Positions 1-5,773 are shown, numbered from the stretch's first letter. The stretch is 10,327 nucleotides of DNA from Actinomycetales bacterium (GCA_012513165.1 JAAZCT010000302.1:1-10327); one strand, 5' to 3'. Program-made: numbers and translations. The notes: a model not told the origin generated them from the sequence alone.

Positions 1-140
1 CGTGGAAACCAAACTGTAGGTCAGGTCACCACTGTCACCTAAACGTGCAGCAGACCCAGAAGACCTATTCGGTCCGGTATCTGGGTGCCGGAACAGCGGC
101 GCCGGTGTCGAAGAACGTGAAAGTCGCCGTGAAGAAGTAG
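1..140 (+). CDS. C-terminal fragment of a probable Ig-like-domain surface or secreted protein, apparently frameshifted
   Basis: The frame ending in TAG at 138-140 reads ...NVQQTQKTYSVRYLG, then AGTAAPVSKNVKVAVKK. The aromatic-rich strand (TYSVRYLG), small-residue turn and lysine-rich end resemble the last beta-strands of the repeated Ig-like domains found at the end of actinobacterial exported proteins. Upstream of about base 42 this frame becomes implausible (CRSGHHCH). The first frame reads GNQTVGQVTTVT and then hits TAA at 40-42. Adding one C in the run at 38-39 would join the two into one sensible strand pattern. The fragment is therefore either the end of a frameshifted gene or a sequencing or assembly error at that spot. 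The fold assignment is inferred from about 45 residues only. The rest of the gene lies outside the window, and a terminator hairpin follows 16 bases after the stop. Confidence 0.45.
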   Translation, partial: WKPNCRSGHHCHLNVQQTQKTYSVRYLGAGTAAPVSKNVKVAVKK

Positions 141-156
141 CCGTTTGAATACGGTA

Positions 157-194
157 AGAATCGGGTGAGCTGCTAACGCGGCCCACCCGATTCT
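157..194 (+). terminator. Hairpin terminator after the first gene
   Basis: A perfect 11-bp inverted repeat, AGAATCGGGTG (157-167) and CACCCGATTCT (184-194), encloses a 16-base loop in which two further G-C pairs can form. It lies 16 bases after the stop of the upstream fragment. The bases that follow (CGTTCATGTT) are only weakly T-rich, so this is not a textbook U-tract terminator, but its position and stem strength favour transcription termination. Confidence 0.65.
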
Positions 195-231
195 CGTTCA
201 TGTTATGTGGCATGGATTCGGTGCTTGGTTT

Positions 232-264
232 TACTGGTTGCAGTAGACTCTTGTACAACCAGTA
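232..264. promoter_or_regulatory. 9-bp inverted repeat upstream of the small membrane protein gene
   Basis: TACTGGTTG (232-240) and CAACCAGTA (256-264) are perfect inverted repeats separated by 15 bases. They lie 54 bases before the start codon of the membrane protein gene at 319. The half-site spacing of about 24 bases centre to centre would suit a dimeric regulator, or the arms could form an RNA hairpin in the leader. I cannot identify a binding protein, and no strong -10 box is visible nearby. The rest of 195-318 shows nothing else I can support. Confidence 0.35.
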
Positions 265-318
265 GTTGCTGGCGCGTATCAAAAATGGACAAGAAATTGG
301 CCCGATGCATGGGGCATA

Positions 319-681
319 ATGTTTGATTTTCTGTTTCTAGGTTTCAACGGTTTGTTTTGGCAGGTCATCTTCGTGGTCGCAGTCGCGACCGTTGCGCTGC
401 TGGTAGTTTCGCGATCGGCTTCACAAAAACTCGCGCTCGGCGCAATCGCAGGGTGGGTCGTGGTGATGGTGCCCCTCGTGTGGCTCAACTGGTGGCTGGT
501 TCCCGGTAATGAACTGCTTGCCGACGACACTGCGATGCCAGTTTCCCCGGAGCAACTGCACTACCCCTCGCTCGTAGCGATCGTTGCGGTTTCGGTGATC
601 TACGTGGCCGCGGTTCGTTGGTTGACGCACCGGTCGGCTGCGTCTCAAGTAGACGCGCCGAGTTACTCGAACGCCAGTTGA
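319..681 (+). CDS. Small hypothetical integral membrane protein with three predicted helices
   Basis: The 120-residue product has three hydrophobic segments at about residues 12-33, 38-62 and 83-102. A polar stretch of about 20 residues (PGNELLADDTAMPVSPEQLH) separates helices two and three, and the tail is short and hydrophilic (RSAASQVDAPSYSNAS). Tryptophans cluster at the end of helix two (WLNWWL). I do not recognise the family and see no catalytic motif or signal-peptide cleavage site. The start chosen is ATG 319, preceded by GGGG at 311-314 with a four-base gap, which could serve as a ribosome site. The stop at 679-681 overlaps the 3' end of the convergent thioredoxin-like gene by 19 bases. 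That the gene is real rests on the coherent membrane-segment pattern, which competing frames lack. Its function is unknown. Confidence 0.6.
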   Translation: MFDFLFLGFNGLFWQVIFVVAVATVALLVVSRSASQKLALGAIAGWVVVMVPLVWLNWWLVPGNELLADDTAMPVSPEQLHYPSLVAIVAVSVIYVAAVRWLTHRSAASQVDAPSYSNAS

Positions 682-995
682 TACGGCTTTGCGATAGCGT
701 CCCGTACTTCGTGAACCGAGAACACGCGGACAAACTCGGCATACTTTCGGCTCTCGAACCAAACTTGCACCACAGGTATCGAGAACAGGCCCTGCTGAGC
801 GCAGATTGCAGCAGCTCCGCCTTGGCAATCGAGATAAACACCCTCCATGCACGGGAACTCTGCGGCGAGCATCGCTTCGAGTTTCGGTTTGACGGCCACA
901 CACACCCTGCAGTCGGCGCCGCCATACATCACTAATGCGGCACCTTGTTGAAAGCGACCTAGTTCTGACTGCTGTGAAATAATGTGCATGGTCAT
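663..995 (-). CDS. Thioredoxin-like CxxC protein
   Basis: The 110-residue product has a thioredoxin-fold layout. A beta-strand (ALVMYGG) leads into a redox pair C29-R-V-C32, then a helix (VAVKPKLEAML), a strand (GVYLDC) and a cis-proline motif S-I-P74-V-V before the last strands and helix. The usual tryptophan of WCGPC is absent, so this is a divergent thioredoxin or glutaredoxin-like oxidoreductase rather than a housekeeping thioredoxin. Additional cysteines (in FPCMEG, LDCQ and AICAQ) are unusual and may take part in redox chemistry or metal binding. The chosen start is ATG at 995, 13 bases after the tetR stop. An ATG at 1028 would overlap tetR and add an unlikely PCKALNCCAR leader. The gene probably shares a transcript with tetR. 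The partner protein is unknown. It overlaps the convergent membrane protein gene by 19 bases. Confidence 0.7.
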   Translation of the reverse strand: MTMHIISQQSELGRFQQGAALVMYGGADCRVCVAVKPKLEAMLAAEFPCMEGVYLDCQGGAAAICAQQGLFSIPVVQVWFESRKYAEFVRVFSVHEVRDAIAKPYQLAFE

Positions 996-1008
996 TCTCG
1001 CGCAGCAG

Positions 1009-1617
1009 TTAAGCGCCTTGCATGGCAATCATCTTGGTGGCGAGAGCGGCGTGGAGATTGGCAATCTCATCTGGAGCGATCTTTCCGCCTGGCTCATACC
1101 AGCGGACCAAGTCGATGCTGAGGCTGAGTAGAGCGAGCGCGGTGCCTGGAATGTCGGCGACATCGAGGGTTCCATCGGCTACGCCCGCAGCGAGCGATTC
1201 GCGGACTCGTTCCTCGATCCCGCGGCGATATCCGGCGATTTCGGCCCGATGTTCAGGGGTAAGAGACCCGAACTCGTATTGCACGATTCGACCCGTACGG
1301 CTGTAAATCGCATGCCAGCGGCTGAACTCGCGCACCATTGCGGCGATCTGATCCAGCGGAACCTCGTGAGCAGCAGCTGCCGAATTGATGACCTCGAGAG
1401 CAGCCTTGTGGCCACTCAAAGAGATCTCGAACAGTAAGTCTTCTTTTGTGCGGTGGTGCACATACACGGCTGCTGGGCTCATGCCTGCGCGCGAGGCGAT
1501 ATCGCGAGTCGTGGTGCCGGAGTAGCCCTTTTCGGCGAACGCCTGACGGGCGGCATCAAGCAACCGAACGCGTGCGTCCGTGCTTGCAGTAGTGCCGTCA
1601 GTGTTGTTCGTCGTCAT
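1009..1617 (-). CDS. TetR/AcrR-family transcriptional regulator, probably of the adjacent acyl-CoA operon
   Basis: The 202-residue product starts with a poorly conserved leader of about 14 residues. The TetR DNA-binding helices follow (VRLLDAARQAFAEKGYSGTT at 17-36), with the helix-turn-helix TTRDIASRAGMSPAAVYVHH at 36-55 and KEDLL closing the domain. The C-terminal ligand domain contains YEFGSLTPEHRAEIAGYRRG and DLVRWYEPGGK, a pattern I associate with the KstR2-like group of acyl-CoA-responsive TetR regulators; that subgrouping is tentative. I chose ATG 1617 because AGAGAG lies five bases upstream of it; an in-frame GTG at 1638 lacks such a site. The gene is divergent from the acyl-CoA dehydrogenase operon, with a 22-bp palindrome between them. 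The simplest reading is autoregulation and repression of the operon, relieved by an acyl-CoA ligand. Confidence 0.88.
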   Translation of the reverse strand: MTTNNTDGTTASTDARVRLLDAARQAFAEKGYSGTTTRDIASRAGMSPAAVYVHHRTKEDLLFEISLSGHKAALEVINSAAAAHEVPLDQIAAMVREFSRWHAIYSRTGRIVQYEFGSLTPEHRAEIAGYRRGIEERVRESLAAGVADGTLDVADIPGTALALLSLSIDLVRWYEPGGKIAPDEIANLHAALATKMIAMQGA

Positions 1618-1655
1618 GTGATCTCTCTTGATGGACACGATGCCAATGCACCGCC

Positions 1656-1677
1656 ATACTAAGCAAGCGCTTAGTAT
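1656..1677. promoter_or_regulatory. Palindromic operator for the divergent TetR regulator
   Basis: The arms ATACTAAGC (1656-1664) and GCTTAGTAT (1669-1677) are perfectly complementary around a four-base centre, AAGC. It is the only strong palindrome in the 118-base gap between the tetR and acyl-CoA dehydrogenase starts. The size and the CTAAGC/GCTTAG core are typical of TetR-family operators controlling lipid genes in actinobacteria. TAGTAT occurs at both outer edges, once on each strand, and could form the -10 hexamers of two divergent promoters. A bound dimer would then block both. The promoter placement is inference. Confidence 0.75.
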
Positions 1678-1735
1678 TTAAGTAACAGTACCCTGCGCTC
1701 GACCGTTCGTCGCGCAATGAAAGCGAAAGGCCGTC

Positions 1736-2881
1736 ATGGACCGCACGATCTATACCGAAGACCACGAAGCGTTTAGGCAATCAGCCGCAGCCTTCCTCGC
1801 GAAGAAGGTTACCCCGGAACTCGAAGAGCACCTTGCTGCCAAGTCGCTGCCGCGCCAGTTCTGGCTCGATGCCGGGGCCGAAGGTTTCCTCGGCCTTGAG
1901 ATCCCTGAAGAGTTCGGCGGATCCGATGCGCAAGACTTCCGCTTCAACGCGATCTTCGCCGAAGAGCTGAGCAAGGTGAACGCGGCACTCGCCTCGTGCA
2001 CTGGAATCCACGCAGACATCACGGTTCCCTACATCGTCCACTTGGGCACCCAAGCCCAAAAAGAACGCTGGCTGCCCGGCTGCGCTAGTGGTGAAATCCT
2101 GACAGCCATCGGCATGACCGAACCGGGCGGAGGCTCCGACCTCGCAGCTCTTCGCACCACCGCGGTGCGCGACGGCGACGAGTGGGTCATCAACGGCTCC
2201 AAGACATTCATCACCAACGGATTCTCCGCAGACCTCGTGGTTACTGCAGTGCGCACCGATCCTTCGAAGGGTGCCCGAGGCATCACGCTGTTCGGTATCG
2301 AAGCCACCGACCCAGGCTTCAGCCGCGGCCGCAAACTCGACAAGGTCGGACAAGAAGAGTCCGACACCGCTGAATTGTTCTTTGAGAACATCCGCCTCGG
2401 CGACGACCGCATCATCGGTGAGATCGGTGGCGGCTTCATCGCCATGATGCAGAAGCTTCCGCAAGAGCGCCTTGGTGCCGCAGTGTCGAACGTGGCCCAC
2501 GCCAAGCAGATCTTGGCAGAAACGATTCAGTACTGCCACGACCGCAAAGCATTCGGTCAGTCGATTGGTTCGCTGCAGCACAACAAGTTCCTGCTCGCTG
2601 AACTCGTCACCAAGATCGAAGTGGCTGAAGCCTATGTAGATCAAGCGGTTTTGGCGCATAGTGAAGGTAAGCTCACCGCCATCGACGCAGCCAAAGCGAA
2701 ATGGTGGTCGGCCGAAGTTCAAAACGACGTGCTCGACGATTGTGTGCAGTTGCACGGTGGCTACGGTTTCATGAACGAATACCGTGTCGCCCGCGCTTGG
2801 CGCGATGCTCGAGTGACCAAGATTTGGGCAGGATCAAACGAAATCATGAAGGAACTCATCGGCCGAGACCTCGGCTTCTGA
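1736..2881 (+). CDS. Acyl-CoA dehydrogenase, long-chain (LCAD)-like
   Basis: This full-length 381-residue FAD enzyme introduces the alpha-beta double bond into acyl-CoA and passes electrons to electron-transfer flavoprotein. Visible in order are an N-terminal helical domain (1-118), the middle beta-domain with IGMTEPGGGSDLAALRT (125-141) and WVINGSKTFITNG (150-162), and the C-terminal helical domain with RKAFGQSI (270-277) and LHGGYGFMNEYRVARAWRD (339-357). The end is IWAGSNEIMKELIGRD. The position of the MCAD catalytic Glu376 is Ala365 (WAGS). LPQERL (241-246) supplies Glu244, matching the alternative catalytic base of long-chain acyl-CoA dehydrogenase, and NEIMKELI is also LCAD-like. The start ATG has GAAAGG five bases upstream. 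It is first in an operon with the thiolase and SDR, divergent from tetR. The exact chain-length or branched substrate cannot be read from the sequence. Confidence 0.93.
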   Translation: MDRTIYTEDHEAFRQSAAAFLAKKVTPELEEHLAAKSLPRQFWLDAGAEGFLGLEIPEEFGGSDAQDFRFNAIFAEELSKVNAALASCTGIHADITVPYIVHLGTQAQKERWLPGCASGEILTAIGMTEPGGGSDLAALRTTAVRDGDEWVINGSKTFITNGFSADLVVTAVRTDPSKGARGITLFGIEATDPGFSRGRKLDKVGQEESDTAELFFENIRLGDDRIIGEIGGGFIAMMQKLPQERLGAAVSNVAHAKQILAETIQYCHDRKAFGQSIGSLQHNKFLLAELVTKIEVAEAYVDQAVLAHSEGKLTAIDAAKAKWWSAEVQNDVLDDCVQLHGGYGFMNEYRVARAWRDARVTKIWAGSNEIMKELIGRDLGF

Positions 2882-2888
2882 GAAAGGA
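2881..2888 (+). promoter_or_regulatory. Ribosome binding site that fixes the thiolase start
   Basis: AGAAAGGA lies seven bases before ATG 2896 and begins on the last base of the dehydrogenase stop codon. It supports 2896 as the true start, although the frame stays open back to 2701 inside the upstream gene. Confidence 0.7.
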
Positions 2889-2895
2889 CCTGGAA

Positions 2896-4113
2896 ATGAC
2901 TGAAGCAGTAATCGTCTCAACCGCTCGTTCGCCAATCGGACGCGCCGGAAAAGGCTCCCTGAAAGACATGCGCCCCGACGACCTCACCGTGCAAATGGTC
3001 GAGGCCGCGCTAGGCAAAGTCCCAGAACTGGACCGCAAAGACATCGTTGATCTGATGCTCGGTGTGGGCCAACCTGCCGGCGAAGCGGGACACAACCTCG
3101 GCCGCGCTGTTGCCGTGGCTGCTGGCATGGATCACCTGCCTGGCGTGACCGTCAACCGCTATTGCTCGTCGTCTTTGCAGACCACGCGCATGGCATACCA
3201 CGCGATCAAGGCCGGCGAAGGCGATGTGTTCTTGTCCGCTGGCGTTGAGACCGTAAGCCGTTTTGGTTTCGGTTTCGCCGACGTCCCGGGTACCGAAAAC
3301 CCGAGGTTCGCTGACGCAATCGCTCGCACCGCGAAGCGCGCCGAAGGTGGTGCCGACACGTGGGTCGACCCGCGCGAAAGCGGACTGCTGCCCGACCTTT
3401 ACATCACCATGGGACAGACCGCCGAGAACGTGGCGCAGCACCTGGGCATGAGCCGTCAGGAACAAGACGAGTTTGGTGTTCGTAGCCAGAACTTGGCAGA
3501 GCAAGCCATCGCTAATGGTTTCTGGGCCAAAGACATCACGCCCGTCACCCTGCCTGATGGCTCGATTGCGTCCACCGATGATGGCCCACGCGCTGGCGTC
3601 ACCCTCGAAGGCGTGAGTGGACTCAAGCCCGTGTTCCGTCCCGACGGAACCGTCACCGCTGCCAACGCTTGCCCGCTCAACGACGGTGCTGCTGCCGTTG
3701 TCATCATGAGCGACACGAAGGCCAAAGAACTCGGCTTGACGCCCTTGGCTCGCATCGTCTCGACTGCTGTGACTGGCCTGTCGCCAGAGATCATGGGCCT
3801 CGGTCCGGTTGAAGCGATTCCGGCCGCGTTGAAGAACGCGGGCATGGGCATCGACGACATCGACCTCTACGAGATCAACGAAGCTTTCGCAGTGCAGGCC
3901 TGGGGTTCGGCCAAGCAATTGGGCATCCCGCTCGACAAACTCAACATCAACGGCGGCGCGATCGCTGTCGGTCACCCTTTCGGCATGACCGGCGCACGCA
4001 TCACCTCCACGTTGATCAACTCGCTGCAGTGGCACGACAAACAATTCGGCGTCGAGTCGATGTGCGTTGGCGGCGGCATGGGCATGGCCATGGTGTTGGA
4101 GCGCTTGAGCTGA
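2896..4113 (+). CDS. Acetyl-CoA C-acyltransferase (degradative-type thiolase)
   Basis: The 405-residue product has a full thiolase layout. The nucleophile Cys90 lies in VNRYCSSSLQTTRMA, NEAF is at 328-331, His360 lies in GHPFGMTGAR, and the second catalytic Cys390 lies in MCVGGGMGMAMV. This enzyme class cleaves 3-ketoacyl-CoA with free CoA to give acetyl-CoA and a shortened acyl-CoA, or runs the reverse condensation. The position after the nucleophile is CSSS rather than the common CSSG or CGSG, and GMTGAR replaces the usual GxSGAR; both are mild and probably tolerated. The start follows a good ribosome site at 2881-2888, 14 bases after the dehydrogenase stop. The stop TGA overlaps the SDR start by one base (TGATG), so the two are probably translationally coupled. 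Together with the upstream dehydrogenase it points to beta-oxidation of an acyl chain or side chain. Confidence 0.93.
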   Translation: MTEAVIVSTARSPIGRAGKGSLKDMRPDDLTVQMVEAALGKVPELDRKDIVDLMLGVGQPAGEAGHNLGRAVAVAAGMDHLPGVTVNRYCSSSLQTTRMAYHAIKAGEGDVFLSAGVETVSRFGFGFADVPGTENPRFADAIARTAKRAEGGADTWVDPRESGLLPDLYITMGQTAENVAQHLGMSRQEQDEFGVRSQNLAEQAIANGFWAKDITPVTLPDGSIASTDDGPRAGVTLEGVSGLKPVFRPDGTVTAANACPLNDGAAAVVIMSDTKAKELGLTPLARIVSTAVTGLSPEIMGLGPVEAIPAALKNAGMGIDDIDLYEINEAFAVQAWGSAKQLGIPLDKLNINGGAIAVGHPFGMTGARITSTLINSLQWHDKQFGVESMCVGGGMGMAMVLERLS

Positions 4114-4862
4114 TGAGCAGATTCGCAGGCAAAGTAGCCATCGTCACCGGCGCGAGCCGGGGGATCGGTTTAGGCATTGCTGAGCGACTGGTCGCTGACG
4201 GCGCCAAGGTGGTGATCACCGCCCGCAAGCCAGACGCTCTGGCCGAAGCGGTGGCTCACCTTGGTGCCGACAACGCGACGTTCGTGGCTGGTGCTGCTGA
4301 CGATGCGGCTCACCAAGACGAAGCCATCGCAACCGCTATCGACCGTTTTGGTGGTCTTGATTTCTTGGTCAACAACACGGGCATCAACCCGACGTATGGC
4401 CGCATGATCGAGATGGACCTGGAACCCGCTCGCAAGATCTTCGAAGTGAACGTGCTGGCGATGTTGTCGTGGACACAAAAGGCGTATGCGGCGTCGTTAC
4501 AAGAGAACGGCGGAGCCGTCGTCAACGTGGCGTCGATCGCTGGGCTCAAGCCAGCACCCATGATCGGAATGTATGGGGCATCGAAATCTGCCGTGATTCA
4601 CGTGACCGAGGAACTTGCTCTCGAGCTTGCTCCGACGATTCGCGTGAACGCAGTGGCGCCGGCCGTCGTGAAGACGAAGTTCGCTAGTGCCTTGTTCGAA
4701 GGCCGTGAGGAAGAAGTGGCTGCCGAATACCCACTCAAGCGTCTCGGTGTTCCAGCAGACATCGCGGGCGTCGTGGCGTTCTTGCTGTCGGAGGATGCTG
4801 CGTGGATGACCGGCAAGTGTCTTGAAGTTGATGGCGGTCTCATGCTGCCCGGCGGCGTGTGA
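4113..4862 (+). CDS. SDR-family NAD(P)-dependent oxidoreductase, FabG-like
   Basis: The 249-residue product is a classical short-chain dehydrogenase/reductase. The cofactor glycine motif is TGASRGIG (12-19) and NNTG is at 87-90 (usually NNAG). The catalytic tetrad is N113, S141, Y154 and K158 (MYGASK), and the C-terminal segment is LEVDGGLMLPGGV. Arg38 after the second strand (ITARKP) suggests NADP(H) preference, though this is only indicative. The start ATG overlaps the thiolase stop by one base. Placed behind an acyl-CoA dehydrogenase and a thiolase, it is a reasonable candidate for oxidising a 3-hydroxyacyl-CoA intermediate, replacing the usual FadB-type dehydrogenase. A reductase role on an unrelated alcohol or ketone cannot be excluded. 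Family assignment is secure; substrate is inferred. Confidence 0.92.
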   Translation: MSRFAGKVAIVTGASRGIGLGIAERLVADGAKVVITARKPDALAEAVAHLGADNATFVAGAADDAAHQDEAIATAIDRFGGLDFLVNNTGINPTYGRMIEMDLEPARKIFEVNVLAMLSWTQKAYAASLQENGGAVVNVASIAGLKPAPMIGMYGASKSAVIHVTEELALELAPTIRVNAVAPAVVKTKFASALFEGREEEVAAEYPLKRLGVPADIAGVVAFLLSEDAAWMTGKCLEVDGGLMLPGGV

Positions 4863-4869
4863 GGCTCGT

Positions 4870-5340
4870 GTGACCATCGATCGCGAGGGTCCGAGCAGTT
4901 GGCTCGGGTCCCTCACGATTTCTCGTTTGTTGTTGGTGTTTGTTGGTGGCGCGATCGGCACGCTGGCTCGTGCTCTTGCAGGCGAACTAGCCGGTACTGA
5001 GCACCTGACCGTAGCGACGTTCGGGGTCAACATGCTGGGCGCGTTCGGTTTGGGCGTACTGCTCGAAGCGCTCGCTCGTGACTCTTCCGAGACCGGCCGG
5101 GCGCATCGTTTGCGACTGTTGCTCGGCGCGGGCTTCTTTGGCGGGTTCACCACCTACAGCGCACTCGCGCTTATCATCGCCGAATTGACCCGCGATGGGC
5201 AGGTTCTCGCTGCCCTTGGCTACGGGCTTGCCACCGTGATCGTGGGCGTGCTTGCGACGTTGCTTGGTGTTCTGCTCGGTGCCGTCCTAGGAAAGTACCG
5301 GCTCGGCGACGTGCCGCCCGAGCGAGGTGAAGCTGCATGA
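4870..5340 (+). CDS. crcB: Fluoride ion channel subunit CrcB/Fluc (first of a pair)
   Basis: The 156-residue membrane protein has the Fluc signatures GGAIGTLAR (26-34), TFGVNMLGAFGLG (50-62, pore Asn54) and GFFGGFTTYSAL (88-99, the helix-three break). Four helices are expected at about 19-40, 47-68, 83-104 and 112-140. Fluc channels export fluoride passively as antiparallel dimers. Arginines in the loop between helices two and three (RDSSETGRAHRLR) and in the tail (KYR, ER) predict an N-in, C-in topology. I chose GTG 4870, with GAGG at 4861-4864 five bases upstream, seven bases after the SDR stop. The first 17 residues are poor in homologue-like features and cover a strong hairpin (4881-4918), so a later start is possible. 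The stop overlaps the second crcB by four bases (ATGA). No fluoride riboswitch is visible upstream. Confidence 0.88.
   Translation: MTIDREGPSSWLGSLTISRLLLVFVGGAIGTLARALAGELAGTEHLTVATFGVNMLGAFGLGVLLEALARDSSETGRAHRLRLLLGAGFFGGFTTYSALALIIAELTRDGQVLAALGYGLATVIVGVLATLLGVLLGAVLGKYRLGDVPPERGEAA
4881..4918 (+). terminator. Strong hairpin after the SDR gene, possible terminator overlapping the start of the first crcB
   Basis: CCGAGC (4891-4896) pairs with GCTCGG (4902-4907) around a five-base loop. The stem continues with GAGGG (4885-4889) and CCCTC (4910-4914), then TCG with CGA, interrupted only by one small bulge and one mismatch. The moderately T-rich ATTTCTCGTTTGTTGTTGG follows. The structure begins 18 bases after the SDR stop, as expected for an intrinsic terminator, yet it lies inside the frame of the annotated channel gene if GTG 4870 is used. 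It may terminate or attenuate read-through between the two units. Confidence 0.5.
5324..5330 (+). promoter_or_regulatory. Ribosome binding site for the second crcB
   Basis: GAGGTGA lies six bases before ATG 5337, inside the last codons of the first crcB. It supports the ATGA stop/start overlap as the true gene junction. Confidence 0.7.
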
Positions 5341-5738
5341 GCGATCTGACCTGGGGGGCCTTGCTGCTCATCGCGGCGGTCGGCGGTCTGGGTGCGGTGC
5401 TGCGCTACGTGTCTGACGGTCTGGCGACGTACCTCGTGCAGACCCGTTGGCCCGAATCCGAGTTTCCCTGGGGCTTGTGGTTTGTCAATATCAGTGGCTC
5501 AATGCTGATGGGCCTCACGGCTGGCGTGGTGCTGAGCGAAAAATCTGCGCCTGTCTGGGCAGCCGTGGTGATGACTGGCCTGCTGGGCGGTTACACCACA
5601 TTCTCGAGCGCGAGTTACGACACGGTCCGACTGATCCGTGAAGGCCGGATATTCGCCGGCTTTTCAAACGCTTTCGGGGTACTTGGTATTGCTGTTGTTG
5701 CCGCTGGCATCGGACTCTGGCTGGGTGTTTCGGCTTAG
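5337..5738 (+). CDS. crcB: Fluoride ion channel subunit CrcB/Fluc (second of a pair)
   Basis: The 133-residue membrane protein has GGLGAVLRY (16-24), FPWGLWFVNISGSMLMG (43-59, pore Asn51) and TGLLGGYTTFSSASYDT (80-96). Four helices are expected at about 6-25, 46-66, 73-95 and 107-130. Its positive charges (RLIREGR at 98-104) lie between helices three and four, the opposite of the first subunit, predicting an N-out, C-out topology. This fits a paired-gene Fluc whose two products insert in opposite orientations and form a heterodimeric fluoride channel. F89 keeps the first pore phenylalanine of single-gene Flucs, while the second is Ala92; the first subunit has Tyr96 and Leu99 there. The genes overlap by four bases, supporting co-translation in equal amounts. 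Confidence 0.92.
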   Translation: MSDLTWGALLLIAAVGGLGAVLRYVSDGLATYLVQTRWPESEFPWGLWFVNISGSMLMGLTAGVVLSEKSAPVWAAVVMTGLLGGYTTFSSASYDTVRLIREGRIFAGFSNAFGVLGIAVVAAGIGLWLGVSA

Positions 5739-5755
5739 GTGGGTGTGACCCATCT
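5737..5755 (+). terminator. Weak hairpin terminator candidate after the crcB pair
   Basis: AGGTGGGT (5737-5744) pairs with ACCCATCT (5748-5755), including one G-T wobble, around a three-base GTG loop. It begins within the stop codon of the second crcB. No T-tract follows, so termination is uncertain. Confidence 0.3.
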
Positions 5756-5773
5756 CACATCTAGGGCTAGGTA

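Noticed and set aside
421..935. Several open frames on both strands overlapping the small membrane protein and thioredoxin-like genes.
   Set aside because: They are Arg/Ser/Cys-rich with no domain pattern, while the chosen frames show membrane helices and a CxxC/cis-Pro thioredoxin layout.
1618..1638. GTG start at 1638 for the TetR gene.
   Set aside because: ATG 1617 has AGAGAG at proper spacing, and that purine stretch would be coding under the longer model.
2701..2895. N-terminal extension of the thiolase frame back to 2701.
   Set aside because: It overlaps the acyl-CoA dehydrogenase, reads as Arg-rich non-homologous sequence, and a good ribosome site precedes ATG 2896, where thiolase homology begins.
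2029..4044. Long minus-strand frames across the dehydrogenase and thiolase genes.
   Set aside because: They mirror well-supported enzyme genes and show no recognisable motifs.
4029..4112. N-terminal extension of the SDR frame back to 4029.
   Set aside because: The Arg/His/Gly-rich leader lies inside the thiolase gene; ATG 4113 places the TGASRGIG motif at the usual distance from the N-terminus.
4820..4880. Fluoride riboswitch upstream of the crcB pair.
   Set aside because: There is almost no non-coding space, and the G-rich stretch is explained by the conserved VDGG end of the SDR. I could not find the pseudoknot-forming consensus.
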